Below, piece by piece: positions 7,695-16,791 of a DNA stretch of 64,000 nt. This stretch comes from Hoeflea sp. (lineage in GTDB: Bacteria > Pseudomonadota > Alphaproteobacteria > Rhizobiales > Rhizobiaceae), in contig NZ_NVXQ01000002.1 in the NCBI RefSeq assembly GCF_002733955.1, positions 310,001-374,000 on the forward strand, read 5' to 3'. A program made the translations under genes and the position numbers. Under the pieces are notes generated by a model, which ran no database searches, was not told the DNA's origin, and was given only the letters and a program-made list of their open reading frames with translations. Positions within the stretch are counted from its first letter, which is position 1; each line of letters starts with the position of its first letter.

Positions 7695-8501
7695 ATGGAC
7701 GTAAACATATCCTTTGCAGACGGCGCGATCATGGCCTCTGCCGGTGGCAGCGCGATCGGCCGGCTCACCATAAACCGCCCGGACAAACGCAATGCCCTGA
7801 CCGATGGAATGTGGCGCGCCGTGCCCGAAGCCGTCGACTGGCTCGTCAATAAGCAGAACGCGCGCGTGGTCATCATCGAGGGCGCAGGGGACCGCGATTT
7901 TTCCGCCGGCGCAGATATCGGCGAGTTCGCCACATTACGAAAGGATGCGGAGACGGCCCGCGCCTATGAGGCCGGAAACTCGGCTGCCTTTGCTGCCATC
8001 CGGCACTGTCCCGTTCCGGTGATCGCGGCCATACGCGGCATCTGTTTTGGCGGCGGATGCGGCCTTGCGGCAGCCGCCGACATCAGGATTGCGGATGAAA
8101 CCGCCCGATTTGCCATTCCCGCCGCGCGGCTCGGGCTGGCCTACCCGCTTGACGCCATGCAGGATCTGGTCCGCGCGCTTGGCGATCAGCAGGCCCGGAT
8201 CGCATTGTTCTCGGCTCGGGAAATCACGCTCGCTCAAGCCTTAGCCTGTGGCTGCATTGCCGTGTCATGCCGGCCGGATCGGCTGGAGGACGAGGTCCAG
8301 GCTCTTGCCACTTCTATCGCAGCCGCAGCGCCTTTGTCGGTCCGTGCGTCAAAAGCCGCGATTTCGGCTTTGCACAGCGGCTCGCTCGACGATTACGAGC
8401 GTGCAGGCACGCTTTCGGCCTCCACCTTCGACAGCGCGGATTACGCCGAAGGCCGGAATGCTTTCATGGAAAAGCGCAAAGCCCAATTCAGGGGCCGCTG
8501 A
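7695..8501 (+). CDS. Enoyl-CoA hydratase/isomerase family (crotonase) protein lacking the usual catalytic glutamates
   Basis: A 268-residue crotonase-fold protein. The CoA-binding and oxyanion-hole segments are recognisable (SAGADIGEF and CFGGGCGLA). The two glutamates that hydrate the double bond in true enoyl-CoA hydratases are missing: the first is Gly in GGGCGLA, where GGGCELA is usual, and the second is Ala in FAIPAAR, where a PE pair is usual. It is therefore unlikely to be a plain hydratase and may be an isomerase, hydrolase or another crotonase. The ATG at 7695 is favoured over an upstream GTG. It is divergent from cysE and meets a hydrolase gene two bases away at its 3' end. Confidence 0.8.
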   Translation: MDVNISFADGAIMASAGGSAIGRLTINRPDKRNALTDGMWRAVPEAVDWLVNKQNARVVIIEGAGDRDFSAGADIGEFATLRKDAETARAYEAGNSAAFAAIRHCPVPVIAAIRGICFGGGCGLAAAADIRIADETARFAIPAARLGLAYPLDAMQDLVRALGDQQARIALFSAREITLAQALACGCIAVSCRPDRLEDEVQALATSIAAAAPLSVRASKAAISALHSGSLDDYERAGTLSASTFDSADYAEGRNAFMEKRKAQFRGR

Positions 8502-8503
8502 AT

Positions 8504-9394
8504 TCAGCTGCGCCCCTCAAGCTTGTCGAGAAAGCCTGAGACCGCGTCATTGAACGCATCATTGCGGTCACCGGCCACCATGTGCCCTGCTCCGGATACA
8601 TCGACAAATTCGGCATGCGGCACCATTTCGCGAAACGCCTGCACCGCCTCTTCCGTCACCAGCTCCGACTGTTGGCCGCGGACCAGCAGAACCGGAATTT
8701 CGAGGCCATGTGCGGCTTCGACAAGGCGTTGCTGCCCGGTCTCCGAGCCGTGATTGATATTGCGGGGACCATCGATGAACGCGGGATCCCAGTGCCAGCG
8801 ATAGCGGCCATCATCGCCCTGGCGCAGGTTCTTGGCCAGGCCATCGAGCGAACGGCGCGGCGCCCGGTTCGGCAGGTAGGCGGCAATCGCCGCGGCCGCC
8901 TCTTCCAGTGTGGCAAAGCCCTCGCGCATCCGCGCCGCCATGAACCCCTGGATCCGGCTGACTCCCTCCGCATCCATATGCGGCGTGATGTCGACCAGCA
9001 CCAGGCCCGCCAACAGGCCCGGACCACCAAGATGCTCAGCCATCAGCCCGGAAATACCTCCAAGCGAGGCGCCGACCAGAACCGGCTGCTTGCCTGTCTT
9101 CGCTGCAATCTGACGGCACACGGCAACGGCGTCCGCAGCATAATCGTCAAAGGCATAGCCCTTGTCTTCGACCCAGGCGCTGTCGCCGTGTCCGCGCTGA
9201 TCCAGCGTGAATGCCGTGTGGCCCGCATCGGCTATGCGGCGCGCGGCACCACCCCAGGCATGCCGGGTCTGCCCGCCGCCATGCAGCAGCAGCACCGGGT
9301 TGCCGTGAACCTCGCCGCGGGGCTCGTGCACATCTGCCAGCAGCCGGTTGCCGGAGGCGCCGGTGAATTCGGTCTTGGTTTTCGTGTCTTGCAT
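8504..9394 (-). CDS. Alpha/beta hydrolase
   Basis: A 296-residue alpha/beta hydrolase-fold protein. The oxyanion-loop motif HGGG is at 38-41, the nucleophile elbow GASLGG puts Ser110 as nucleophile, and the catalytic histidine is in GAGHM near the C-terminus. The substrate cannot be told; related proteins include esterases, epoxide hydrolases and peroxidases. Its ATG overlaps the stop codon of the next hydrolase gene upstream (TGATG), so the two are translationally coupled. Confidence 0.85.
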   Translation of the reverse strand: MQDTKTKTEFTGASGNRLLADVHEPRGEVHGNPVLLLHGGGQTRHAWGGAARRIADAGHTAFTLDQRGHGDSAWVEDKGYAFDDYAADAVAVCRQIAAKTGKQPVLVGASLGGISGLMAEHLGGPGLLAGLVLVDITPHMDAEGVSRIQGFMAARMREGFATLEEAAAAIAAYLPNRAPRRSLDGLAKNLRQGDDGRYRWHWDPAFIDGPRNINHGSETGQQRLVEAAHGLEIPVLLVRGQQSELVTEEAVQAFREMVPHAEFVDVSGAGHMVAGDRNDAFNDAVSGFLDKLEGRS

Positions 9395-10185
9395 CAGATC
9401 GTTCCAGCCTCGACGTCAGCGAAAAACTCGAGCGCTGCCGCCTTGAACACCTTGTCGCCGACAGCGAGCATGTGGTCGCGGTTGGGAATGTCGAGTGCGC
9501 GGGCGCGCAACATCAGTTGCGCCAGGCCGTCGGCTGATCCGGCGATGTCGTCGCGGGTGCCCACGCCGATGAGCGCGGGCATCGTCAAACGCGCCAGATC
9601 TTCTTCGCTGACGAGGGTCCGCGATGTGGAGATGCAGGCAGCCAGTGCCAACCGGTCGCTCTTGGTCTGCTCGGCAAAAGCGCGGAACATGCGCCCCCGT
9701 TCATCCGTGACATCTTCGAGCGAATCGGCGCGCAGGGCGTCCGCGATCGGGTCCCAGTCTCCGACGCCATCGATCATCCCGAGACCAAGGCCGCCAAACA
9801 CCAGTGAGCGCACCAGATCAGGCCGTGCAAGCGCGAGAAAGGCGGAAATCCGTGCGCCCATCGAATAGCCCATCACATGGGCCGAGTTGATGTTGAGCGA
9901 ATCAAGGAGCCCGGCAGCGTCTGCGGCCATCATTTCCGGATGATAGGCTTCGGGATCATGCGGCTTGTCGGATTGTCCATGGCCGCGATTGTCGAGCGCG
10001 ATGACCCGGAAACCGGCTTCATCAAGGGTCTTGAACCAGCCCGGAAACACCCAGTTTACATGCGCCGTGGAAGCAAAGCCGTGAATCAGCAGGATCGGGA
10101 ACCCGTCCGGATTGCCCGCCTCGTACCACGAAATTTCAATGTCTCCGGACGTGAAACGCCCGGCCTGAAGCCGATCCAGATTCAT
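9394..10185 (-). CDS. Alpha/beta hydrolase
   Basis: A 263-residue alpha/beta hydrolase with HGF at 35-37 (oxyanion), nucleophile elbow GYSMGA with Ser108, and a catalytic histidine in NRDHM near the end. It is distinct in sequence from the hydrolase that follows it and is not a recent duplicate. The stop codon overlaps the next start by one base, so both are made from one transcript. No signal peptide, so cytoplasmic. The substrate is unknown. Confidence 0.85.
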   Translation of the reverse strand: MNLDRLQAGRFTSGDIEISWYEAGNPDGFPILLIHGFASTAHVNWVFPGWFKTLDEAGFRVIALDNRGHGQSDKPHDPEAYHPEMMAADAAGLLDSLNINSAHVMGYSMGARISAFLALARPDLVRSLVFGGLGLGMIDGVGDWDPIADALRADSLEDVTDERGRMFRAFAEQTKSDRLALAACISTSRTLVSEEDLARLTMPALIGVGTRDDIAGSADGLAQLMLRARALDIPNRDHMLAVGDKVFKAAALEFFADVEAGTI

Positions 10186-10362
10186 GCAAAACCCCTTTCA
10201 CTCCCTACCTAGCCCAATCGCATCGCCATGCAAACGGTGTCTGGTTGCAAAGCCGGCACCGGATGCAAAAGCAGCCTGACCGCGTCCAAATAGCGTCTAC
10301 ACTTTTGCGAGGGCAACGTATAAGGTCCGCTGCAAATCGAGTACGCCACGACGGAGAGATGC

Positions 10363-10608
10363 ATGGCTGACCACAAAATCCCGCATTTCCAGAATGATGC
10401 AGGCCACGCCGCCATTGAGATCGGCGTCAAGGAATTCATGTGCGTGGGCGCAAACCCGCCATTTGATCATCCACATGTGTTTCTCGACATGGGCGCGGAC
10501 AGCGAAAAGGTCTGCCCCTATTGCTCGACACTCTACAAATACAGTCCCGCGCTGCATGGTGACGACACTGTCCCGGCGGGTTGCTCCTGGGTCTATCAGG
10601 CAGCCTGA
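10363..10608 (+). CDS. CHCC-type zinc-finger protein, NDUFS6-like
   Basis: An 81-residue protein with the zf-CHCC pattern: Cys27, His36 within DHPHV, Cys51 and Cys54 in CPYC. This is the zinc-binding domain of the mitochondrial complex I subunit NDUFS6 (13 kDa), whose alphaproteobacterial homologues belong to or assemble with NADH:quinone oxidoreductase. The nuo operon itself is not in the window. An NDUFS4-like gene lies about 11 kb away (21810-22115). Confidence 0.85.
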   Translation: MADHKIPHFQNDAGHAAIEIGVKEFMCVGANPPFDHPHVFLDMGADSEKVCPYCSTLYKYSPALHGDDTVPAGCSWVYQAA

Positions 10609-10764
10609 GCGCCGTTCCAGCGTCAGCACCCTCCTGCGGTCATGGTCAGAAGTCGGGATTGATGGGTGCGGTAGCCGCGTTCCCGGCACTGGCCCCGGTC
10701 GATCCTTCTTGCTCCGAACCGGCTCAAGGCCGCTGATCCGCAGCCGAATCGGGAGAGCGCCCTG

Positions 10765-11940
10765 ATGTCCCGCAACATTTTGATCATCGGTGCCGGCATT
10801 GGCGGCCTGACCGCTGCGCTGGCTTTTGCCTCCGGGGGCGATCACGTCGATATTGTCGAGCAGGCTCCCGAGCTCAGCGAAGTCGGCGCGGGCCTTCAGG
10901 TCTCGCCCAATGCCAGCCGGATCCTCATAGCTCTTGGCCTGGGCGACAGGTTGCGGCAGGTCATGATTGTCCCGCACGAGATCGTTCTCGCCTCCGGTCA
11001 GTCGCTGCGCAAGATCACCCATGTTCCCTGCGGCGGATTTGCCGAGGACCGCTGGGGTTCGCCCTATGGGGTGATGCACCGCGCCGATCTGCAGAAGCTG
11101 CTGCTCGACGCGGTCACGGCACACCCAAATTGCCGGTTGCATCTGGGCCAGCGCATTCAGGACTCTGATATCGGCGCTCTGCACGAGCAGCTGGGCCGTC
11201 CCGCACCCGACCTGACTGTGGGCGCGGACGGCGTCTGGTCCCAAACCCGAAAGCTTGTCCCCGGCGCATCCGAACCCCGCTTTTCCGGCCAGATCGCCTG
11301 GCGCTTCACGGCGCCGGCGGATGTCGCCCGGACGGTCTTGAACCCGGTCAATGTAACGGCCTTCATGGGGCCCAAAACCCATCTGGTCACCTACCCGCTG
11401 GATCAGGGCAAGACCATCAACATGGTGGCGATTACCCGTGGAACCCAACGTGGCGAAACATGGAACAGTCATGAAATGGCTACGGACCGGCAGGATCTGC
11501 TGCGTGCCTTTGCGGGCTGGCACAGGGGCATTGTTTCCATTCTCCGCCAGGCCCCCGAAATGAACTGCTGGCCCTTGTACGAAGTGGCCGATGGTCCGTG
11601 GCACGATGCCGGGAAAACTGTTCTCATCGGCGACGCGGCCCACGCCATGACCCCGTTCGCCGCCCAGGGCGCGGCGATGGCGATTGAAGATGGCTATGAA
11701 CTGGCAAACGCCTTGAGCCAAACAGCCTCCGGAGACCTGACACCGGCACTGGCGCGTTTTGAGGCCGCAAGACGTACTCGGATCGCCCGCACCCGCGGCC
11801 GCGGCGCGTTCAACCAGTTTGCCTATCACGCCCGCGGACCTATCCGTTTGGGCCGCGACCTGGTGCTCTCGCTCAAGCCGCCTGAAAGCCTCGCCGCCGA
11901 CTTGGACTGGCTCTACGGTTACCGCGCCACGGGGTTGTAG
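10765..11940 (+). CDS. FAD-dependent monooxygenase (salicylate-hydroxylase-like)
   Basis: A 391-residue group A flavin monooxygenase. The dinucleotide-binding GAGIGG is at 9-14, the DG motif lies in GADGVWS, and the second FAD-contacting motif GDAAHAMTPFAAQG is in the C-terminal half. Proteins of this kind use NAD(P)H and oxygen to hydroxylate aromatic rings, but rhizobial genomes carry several and the substrate cannot be assigned. The ATG is preceded by GGGAGAG. It follows the NDUFS6-like gene by 156 bases without a clear terminator. No membrane segment is visible. Confidence 0.82.
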   Translation: MSRNILIIGAGIGGLTAALAFASGGDHVDIVEQAPELSEVGAGLQVSPNASRILIALGLGDRLRQVMIVPHEIVLASGQSLRKITHVPCGGFAEDRWGSPYGVMHRADLQKLLLDAVTAHPNCRLHLGQRIQDSDIGALHEQLGRPAPDLTVGADGVWSQTRKLVPGASEPRFSGQIAWRFTAPADVARTVLNPVNVTAFMGPKTHLVTYPLDQGKTINMVAITRGTQRGETWNSHEMATDRQDLLRAFAGWHRGIVSILRQAPEMNCWPLYEVADGPWHDAGKTVLIGDAAHAMTPFAAQGAAMAIEDGYELANALSQTASGDLTPALARFEAARRTRIARTRGRGAFNQFAYHARGPIRLGRDLVLSLKPPESLAADLDWLYGYRATGL

Positions 11941-12035
11941 CCGAACCCTTCGGGCAAACCACACGGCGCCCCCCCCCAAAATCGAAAAGCGACACCGGGT
12001 ATAGGGCAACAGTCCGACCTGGCGATACCGTCAGC

Positions 12036-12067
12036 AAAAAGGCCCCGGAAACGAAGTTCCGGAGCCC
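12036..12067 (-). terminator. Terminator of the aap operon
   Basis: On the minus strand a 10-bp stem (GGCTCCGGAA with TTCCGGGGCC, one G-U pair) with a six-base loop is followed by five T residues, 54 bases after the aapP stop codon. Confidence 0.85.
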
Positions 12068-12120
12068 GTAAATTTGCAAGACTGGACCTGGCAAATGCCA
12101 GACCGGGAGTTGTTGTGTTG

Positions 12121-12918
12121 CTAGTGCAGGATCTGGCTCAGGAACAGCTTGGTGCGTTCATGCTGCGGATTGTCGAAGAACTCGCCCGGCTCGTTCTGCT
12201 CGACGATCTGGCCCTGGTCCATGAAGATCACCCGGTTGGCAACCTGCCGTGCAAAGCCCATTTCGTGGGTCACGCACAACATGGTCATGCCTTCTTCGGC
12301 GAGCCCGACCATGGTGTCGAGCACTTCCTTGATCATTTCCGGGTCGAGCGCCGATGTCGGCTCGTCAAACAGCATGATGCGCGGGTTCATGCACAGCGAC
12401 CGGGCAATCGCCACACGCTGCTGCTGGCCACCGGACAGCTGGCCGGGATACTTGTTCGCCTGTTCGGGGATCTTGACCCGCTCCAGGTAATGCATGGCGA
12501 TTTCCTCGGCCTTTTTCTTCGGCATCTTGCGCACCCAGATCGGCGCCAGGGTGCAATTCTCGAGGATCGTCAGGTGCGGGAACAGGTTGAAGTGCTGGAA
12601 CACCATCCCGACCTCGCGCCGAACCTCGTCGATCTTCTTCAGATCGTTGGTCAGCTCGATGCCGTCAACGATGATCTTGCCCTTCTGATGCTCTTCCAGA
12701 CGGTTGATACAGCGGATCATGGTAGATTTGCCCGAACCCGAAGGTCCGGCAATGACGATCCGCTCGCCGCGCATCACCTTGAGATTGATGTCGCGCAGAA
12801 CGTGGAACTCGCCGTACCACTTGTTCATGCCGATGAGCTCGATGGCCACATCGGTTTCCGACACGGTCATTTTCGAAGGACCAGCACCTTCAGTTGCTGC
12901 TGCGTTGCTGTCAGCCAT
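12121..12918 (-). CDS. aapP: General L-amino acid ABC transporter, ATP-binding protein
   Basis: A 265-residue ABC ATPase of the polar amino-acid class. Walker [10 protein letters not shown] is at 58-66, the signature LSGGQ at 161-165 and Walker B MLFDEP at 182-187. It energises AapQM at the inner face of the membrane. It is the last gene of the order aapJ-aapQ-aapM-aapP, which is that described in Rhizobium leguminosarum, where the system takes up many L-amino acids. It starts 15 bases after the aapM stop codon. The N-terminal 20 residues are variable and not part of the fold. Confidence 0.93.
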   Translation of the reverse strand: MADSNAAATEGAGPSKMTVSETDVAIELIGMNKWYGEFHVLRDINLKVMRGERIVIAGPSGSGKSTMIRCINRLEEHQKGKIIVDGIELTNDLKKIDEVRREVGMVFQHFNLFPHLTILENCTLAPIWVRKMPKKKAEEIAMHYLERVKIPEQANKYPGQLSGGQQQRVAIARSLCMNPRIMLFDEPTSALDPEMIKEVLDTMVGLAEEGMTMLCVTHEMGFARQVANRVIFMDQGQIVEQNEPGEFFDNPQHERTKLFLSQILH

Positions 12919-12933
12919 GGTTAAGTTCCCTTG

Positions 12934-14067
12934 TTATCGTTTATGGCCAGTGTCGAGCCGCCGTTCCATATAGGCGGAATAGCGCGACATGCCGAAGCAG
13001 AAGATGAAGAAGACGAAGGCGGCGAAGACGAACCCGGTCGCCGGCGTTGCAGGTGAAATCCAGTTCGGGTCGTTCATGTTCTGCTGAACGATGCCAAGCA
13101 GGTCGAACAGGCCGATGATCAGCACCAGACTGGTGTCCTTGAACAAGCCGATGAAGGTGTTGACGATGCCCGGAATGACCAGCTTGAGCGCCTGCGGCAT
13201 GATCACCAGCCGTGTGCCCTGCCAGAAGGTCAGTGCCATGGCGTTGGCTGCCTCGTACTGCCCCTTCGGGATTGCCTGCAGACCGCCGCGGATCACTTCG
13301 GCCATATAGGCCGACGAGAACAGCGCCACACCGATCAGTGCCCTTAGCAGCTTGTCGAAGGTCACCCCATCGGGGAGAAACAGCGGCAGCATCACCGAAG
13401 ACATGAACAGCACCGTGATCAACGGCACCCCGCGCCAGAACTCGATGAAGATGACACTGAACATCTTGACGATCGGCATTTCCGACCGCCGCCCGAGCGC
13501 CAGCAGGATCCCCAGCGGGAACGACACCACGATGCCGACGATGGCCACGACCAGCGTCACCAGCAGGCCGCCCCAGAGCGGGGTTTCGACAGGCTCGAGC
13601 CCGAACTGGCCGGTCAGCAGGATAAAGGCCAGCACCGGAAACACCACCAGCAGGTACAGCGCGTTTTCGCGCTTGTAGGGCACCGAAGGTATCGCGATCG
13701 GCACCAGGCCCGCAATCAGCAGAAGGCCGGACAGATTGACCCGCCAGCGCTCTTCGATCGGATAGCGCCCGTAGATGAACTGCCCGAACTTGGCCTCGAC
13801 GAAGGCCCAGCAGGCGCCCGTGCCCGGTCCAATGCAGGCATCCCGGCTTTCCCCGGTCCAGACCGCGCTGATAAAGGCCCAGTCGATGATCGGCGGGATG
13901 ATCCACAGCAGAAACAGGAAGGTGACGATTGTCAGCACCGTGTCGCGTGGTGTTGCGAACAGGTTGACCTTGAGCCACCCCATCGCACCGCCGGTGGAAA
14001 CCGGTGGCGCCGTCGTCGGGCTTTCTTCGGTGCGAACGTAACGTATTGAAGTCGGTAGCGTTTCCAT
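12934..14067 (-). CDS. aapM: General L-amino acid ABC transporter, permease
   Basis: A 377-residue inner-membrane permease, larger than most HisM-type permeases because of extra N-terminal membrane segments, as is usual for AapM. About eight hydrophobic segments are seen, and the EAA loop that contacts AapP is present in the last third ([17 protein letters not shown]). It forms the heteromeric channel with AapQ. Only three bases separate it from aapQ. Confidence 0.92.
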   Translation of the reverse strand: METLPTSIRYVRTEESPTTAPPVSTGGAMGWLKVNLFATPRDTVLTIVTFLFLLWIIPPIIDWAFISAVWTGESRDACIGPGTGACWAFVEAKFGQFIYGRYPIEERWRVNLSGLLLIAGLVPIAIPSVPYKRENALYLLVVFPVLAFILLTGQFGLEPVETPLWGGLLVTLVVAIVGIVVSFPLGILLALGRRSEMPIVKMFSVIFIEFWRGVPLITVLFMSSVMLPLFLPDGVTFDKLLRALIGVALFSSAYMAEVIRGGLQAIPKGQYEAANAMALTFWQGTRLVIMPQALKLVIPGIVNTFIGLFKDTSLVLIIGLFDLLGIVQQNMNDPNWISPATPATGFVFAAFVFFIFCFGMSRYSAYMERRLDTGHKR

Positions 14068-14070
14068 GGT

Positions 14071-15279
14071 TCAGCGCTCCACCAGTGCGACACTGGAGTT
14101 AAACCAGTTCATGAATGCGGATGTCAGCAGCGACAGGGTGAGATAGACCAGCATGGTGATCGAGATCACCTCCACTGCCTGCCCCGTCTGGTTGAGTACC
14201 GTCCCGCCGAAGATCGAGACCAGGTCCGGATAGCCGATAGCAACCGCAAGTGACGAGTTCTTGGTCAGGTTGAGATACTGGCTGGTCAAAGGCGGAATGA
14301 TCACCCGCATGGCCTGTGGCACGATCACCAGGCGGCTGGTCAGGTTCGGCCGGATCCCCAGCGCGAACGCTGCTTCCGACTGGCCGTGTGACACCGCCAG
14401 GATGCCGGCACGCACGATCTCGGCAATGAACGAGGCCGTATAGAGCGAGAGCCCAAGCAGCAGCGCCATGAATTCAGGCTGGACAACCCAGCCATCGACC
14501 ATGTTGAAGCCCTGCAGGCTTGCATATTCAAGCGACAGCGGCATGCCGGTGACAAGGTAGGCCAGCAATGGCAGGACAATGATCAGCCCCAGCCCCGTCA
14601 GGAAAACCGGAAACTGCTGCCCGGTGGCCATCTGCCGCTTCCTCGCCCATCGGCCGATGAAGACCCAGGCGACAATGGCGATGATCACGGCATAGAGAAT
14701 CAGCGATGCGCCCGCTTCGGGCACGATGCGCGGCATGTAGAGCCCGCGATTGTTGAGGCTGAACACCACCTCTGCGCCCGGCTCGAGCCCGACCTGCCGC
14801 GGTGACGGCAGGATCGACAGAACCGCCTTGTACCAGAACAGAAGCTGCAGCAGCAGCGGAATGTTTCTCAGCGTCTCGACATAGACGGTGGCAAATTTCT
14901 GCACCAGGTAGTTCTTCGACAACCTCGCCAGACCGACAATGAAGCCGATTATCGTGGCAAAGAAGATGCCGATGATGGCGACCACCATGGTGTTCAGCAG
15001 ACCTACGAAAAACGCCCGCAGATAGGTGCTGTCATTCGTGTAGGGAATAAAGGATTGTCCGATATCGAAACCGGCGCGCTCACCGAAGAAACCAAGGCCG
15101 GAAGCGATACCCGCCCGGGCAAGGTTGTCGATGGCATTCGTGACACCGGAGTAGACCAGGAAGAGCACGAAGATGATCAGCAAAACCTGGAATACGAGGC
15201 CGCGCGCTTTTGGATCATTCATCAATGATACGCGACCGGAATCATCAGCGTCTGCAACGACGCCTTCTTGATGAGCCAT
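14071..15279 (-). CDS. aapQ: General L-amino acid ABC transporter, permease
   Basis: A 402-residue permease with about eight membrane segments and an EAA loop (EIVRAGILAVSHGQSEAA). A large insert of about 100 residues between the first permease helices is typical for AapQ. The ATG at 15277-15279 is preceded by GGGGA; an in-frame TTG four codons earlier is less likely. Two hairpins, one a strong terminator, lie between aapJ and this gene, so aapQMP is probably transcribed at a lower level than aapJ. Confidence 0.92.
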   Translation of the reverse strand: MAHQEGVVADADDSGRVSLMNDPKARGLVFQVLLIIFVLFLVYSGVTNAIDNLARAGIASGLGFFGERAGFDIGQSFIPYTNDSTYLRAFFVGLLNTMVVAIIGIFFATIIGFIVGLARLSKNYLVQKFATVYVETLRNIPLLLQLLFWYKAVLSILPSPRQVGLEPGAEVVFSLNNRGLYMPRIVPEAGASLILYAVIIAIVAWVFIGRWARKRQMATGQQFPVFLTGLGLIIVLPLLAYLVTGMPLSLEYASLQGFNMVDGWVVQPEFMALLLGLSLYTASFIAEIVRAGILAVSHGQSEAAFALGIRPNLTSRLVIVPQAMRVIIPPLTSQYLNLTKNSSLAVAIGYPDLVSIFGGTVLNQTGQAVEVISITMLVYLTLSLLTSAFMNWFNSSVALVER

Positions 15280-15352
15280 AACTGTCCCCAACTCTATTCG
15301 TCCGGACCTTGTGGCCGGATCATTAGTTAACCTGTCGTCGTTGCGTCAGGCC

Positions 15353-15379
15353 TTTCGGATCACCTCGGGAGATCCGAAA
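15353..15379 (-). other. Second hairpin in the aapJ-aapQ gap
   Basis: A 9-bp perfect inverted repeat (TTTCGGATC at 15353-15361, GATCCGAAA at 15371-15379) follows the aapJ terminator in the minus-strand transcript. It may protect the 3' end of a processed aapQMP leader or the aapJ message. It has no T run of its own. Confidence 0.6.
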
Positions 15380-15405
15380 AAGCGGGCCCCTTGGAGGGGC
15401 CCGCT
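15377..15405 (-). terminator. Intra-operon terminator after aapJ
   Basis: On the minus strand a perfect 11-bp GC-rich stem (AGCGGGCCCCT with AGGGGCCCGCT, three-base loop) is followed by T residues, 12 bases after the aapJ stop codon. It should end most aapJ transcripts while allowing some read-through into aapQMP, the usual way to make binding protein in excess of permease. Confidence 0.85.
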
Positions 15406-15417
15406 CATCATGAGTGC

Positions 15418-16440
15418 TTAGCGGATCGGCGGTGCGTACTGCAGGCCACCCTTCGACCAGAGCGCGTTCACGCCACGGCCGATTGCAAGCGGGGTCGAAG
15501 CGCCAACGTTGCGCTCAAAGACTTCGCCGTAGTTGCCGACTTCCTTGATCACGTTGTAGGCCCAGTCGTTGCTCACTCCGATGGAGTCACCAAAGGTGCC
15601 TTCCTTGCCGAGCAGACGCATGACGTTGGGGTCGGTGGAGTTGGCCATCTCGTCAACATTTTCCGATGTCACGCCCATTTCTTCGGCATTGAGCATCGCG
15701 AAGTGTACCCACTTGACGATGTTGAACCACTGGTCGTCACCCTGACGGACCACAGGACCCAGAGGCTCCTTCGAGATCACTTCAGGCAGAACCATGTGCT
15801 CGTCCGGAGCCGACAGGCCGAGGCGGATCGAATACAGGCCCGACTGGTCGGTCGTGTAAACGTCGCAACGGTTTGCGTCGTAGGCAGCGTTCACTTCTTC
15901 GAGCTTTTCAAACACGACCGGGTTGTAGGTCATGTCGTTGGCCTTGAAGTAGTCGGTGAGGTTCAGCTCGGTGGTGGTACCGGTCTGCACGCAGACCGAA
16001 GCGCCCGACAGCTGCAGCGCGGAATTCACGCCCAGCGACTTGCGAACCATGAAGCCCTGGCCGTCATAGTAGTTAACGCCAGCGAAGTTGAGACCCAGCT
16101 GGGTGTCACGGCTCATGGTCCAGGTGGTGTTGCGCGACAGCACGTCGATCTCACCGGACTGGAGAGCGGTGAAGCGCTCCTTGGCCGAAAGCGGGCTGAA
16201 CTTGACAGCCGATGCATCACCGAACACGGCAGCAGCTACGCCACGGCACAGATCAACGTCGATACCCGACCAGTCACCTGCATCGTTCGGGGCGGAAAAG
16301 CCGGCGAGGCCGGTGGAGACGCCGCACTGGACGAATCCCTTTGCCTTGACGTCATCCAGCGTTGCGGCGGAAGCAGCTGTGGCTCCCATGCCTGCAACGG
16401 CCGCGACGCCAACGACAGCCGACAAAATCTTCTTTTTCAT
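15418..16440 (-). CDS. aapJ: General L-amino acid ABC transporter, periplasmic binding protein
   Basis: A 340-residue exported solute-binding protein of SBP family 3. The signal peptide runs from MKKK to a cleavage site near residue 25 (ASA-AT). The body shows the two-lobed amino-acid-binding fold, with the conserved stretch GIDVDLCRGVAAAVFG and SRNTTWTMSRD near the first hinge. It delivers L-amino acids to AapQMP. The ATG at 16438-16440 opens directly on the signal peptide with AAAGG upstream; the longer in-frame reading is spurious. It is divergent from metC, as in R. leguminosarum. Confidence 0.94.
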   Translation of the reverse strand: MKKKILSAVVGVAAVAGMGATAASAATLDDVKAKGFVQCGVSTGLAGFSAPNDAGDWSGIDVDLCRGVAAAVFGDASAVKFSPLSAKERFTALQSGEIDVLSRNTTWTMSRDTQLGLNFAGVNYYDGQGFMVRKSLGVNSALQLSGASVCVQTGTTTELNLTDYFKANDMTYNPVVFEKLEEVNAAYDANRCDVYTTDQSGLYSIRLGLSAPDEHMVLPEVISKEPLGPVVRQGDDQWFNIVKWVHFAMLNAEEMGVTSENVDEMANSTDPNVMRLLGKEGTFGDSIGVSNDWAYNVIKEVGNYGEVFERNVGASTPLAIGRGVNALWSKGGLQYAPPIR

Positions 16441-16791
16441 TTGATACAACCTTTTTTTCTGTTGCCCTGTTTTTGGGTGCGCCCATGCGGGGGAACCTTT
16501 GTTTGACAGCCCTCTGCCCGCCTCCATTGTGCGCTCTAATATACCATGCCGAAATCAGCCATGGGTCAAGTCTTGCGCGCGTTAAAACTTTCAAATCACC
16601 CGATTTCGATCACAGACCGCGCTGAGCGAGGGGATGGAATGCAGGCCAGACACATGTCTTCCGGCTCGCCAGCACAGCAAGACAGTTGCGCTTTCGATCG
16701 CCGGGCGGCTTCTTGTGATCCCGTCAAACTCGCGATAGTCGTTGGTCCAAACAACGCAATCAGGATGCAAGTCCACAACAACGGATCTGGT
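16441..16791. promoter_or_regulatory. Divergent intergenic region aapJ-metC
   Basis: About 350 bases separate the aapJ and metC start codons and must hold both promoters. On the minus strand a TTGACC (16564-16569) and a TATATT (16538-16543) are visible but 20 bases apart, so they are only a weak promoter candidate for aapJ. The metC frame is open through this region from 16546, but the translated part has no resemblance to the family. No second gene is seen. Confidence 0.45.

Noticed and set aside
11967-11978. Run of C residues after the monooxygenase gene
   Set aside because: A simple homopolymer in an intergenic region; it could be a sequencing error or phase-variable tract but no gene depends on it.
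10297-12009. A 570-codon open frame opposite the monooxygenase and zinc-finger genes
   Set aside because: It spans two recognised genes and their gap, lacks a ribosome site, and has no family resemblance.
16546-16791. In-frame N-terminal extension of metC by 82 codons
   Set aside because: Not similar to the enzyme family, and it occupies the region that must hold the metC and aapJ promoters.
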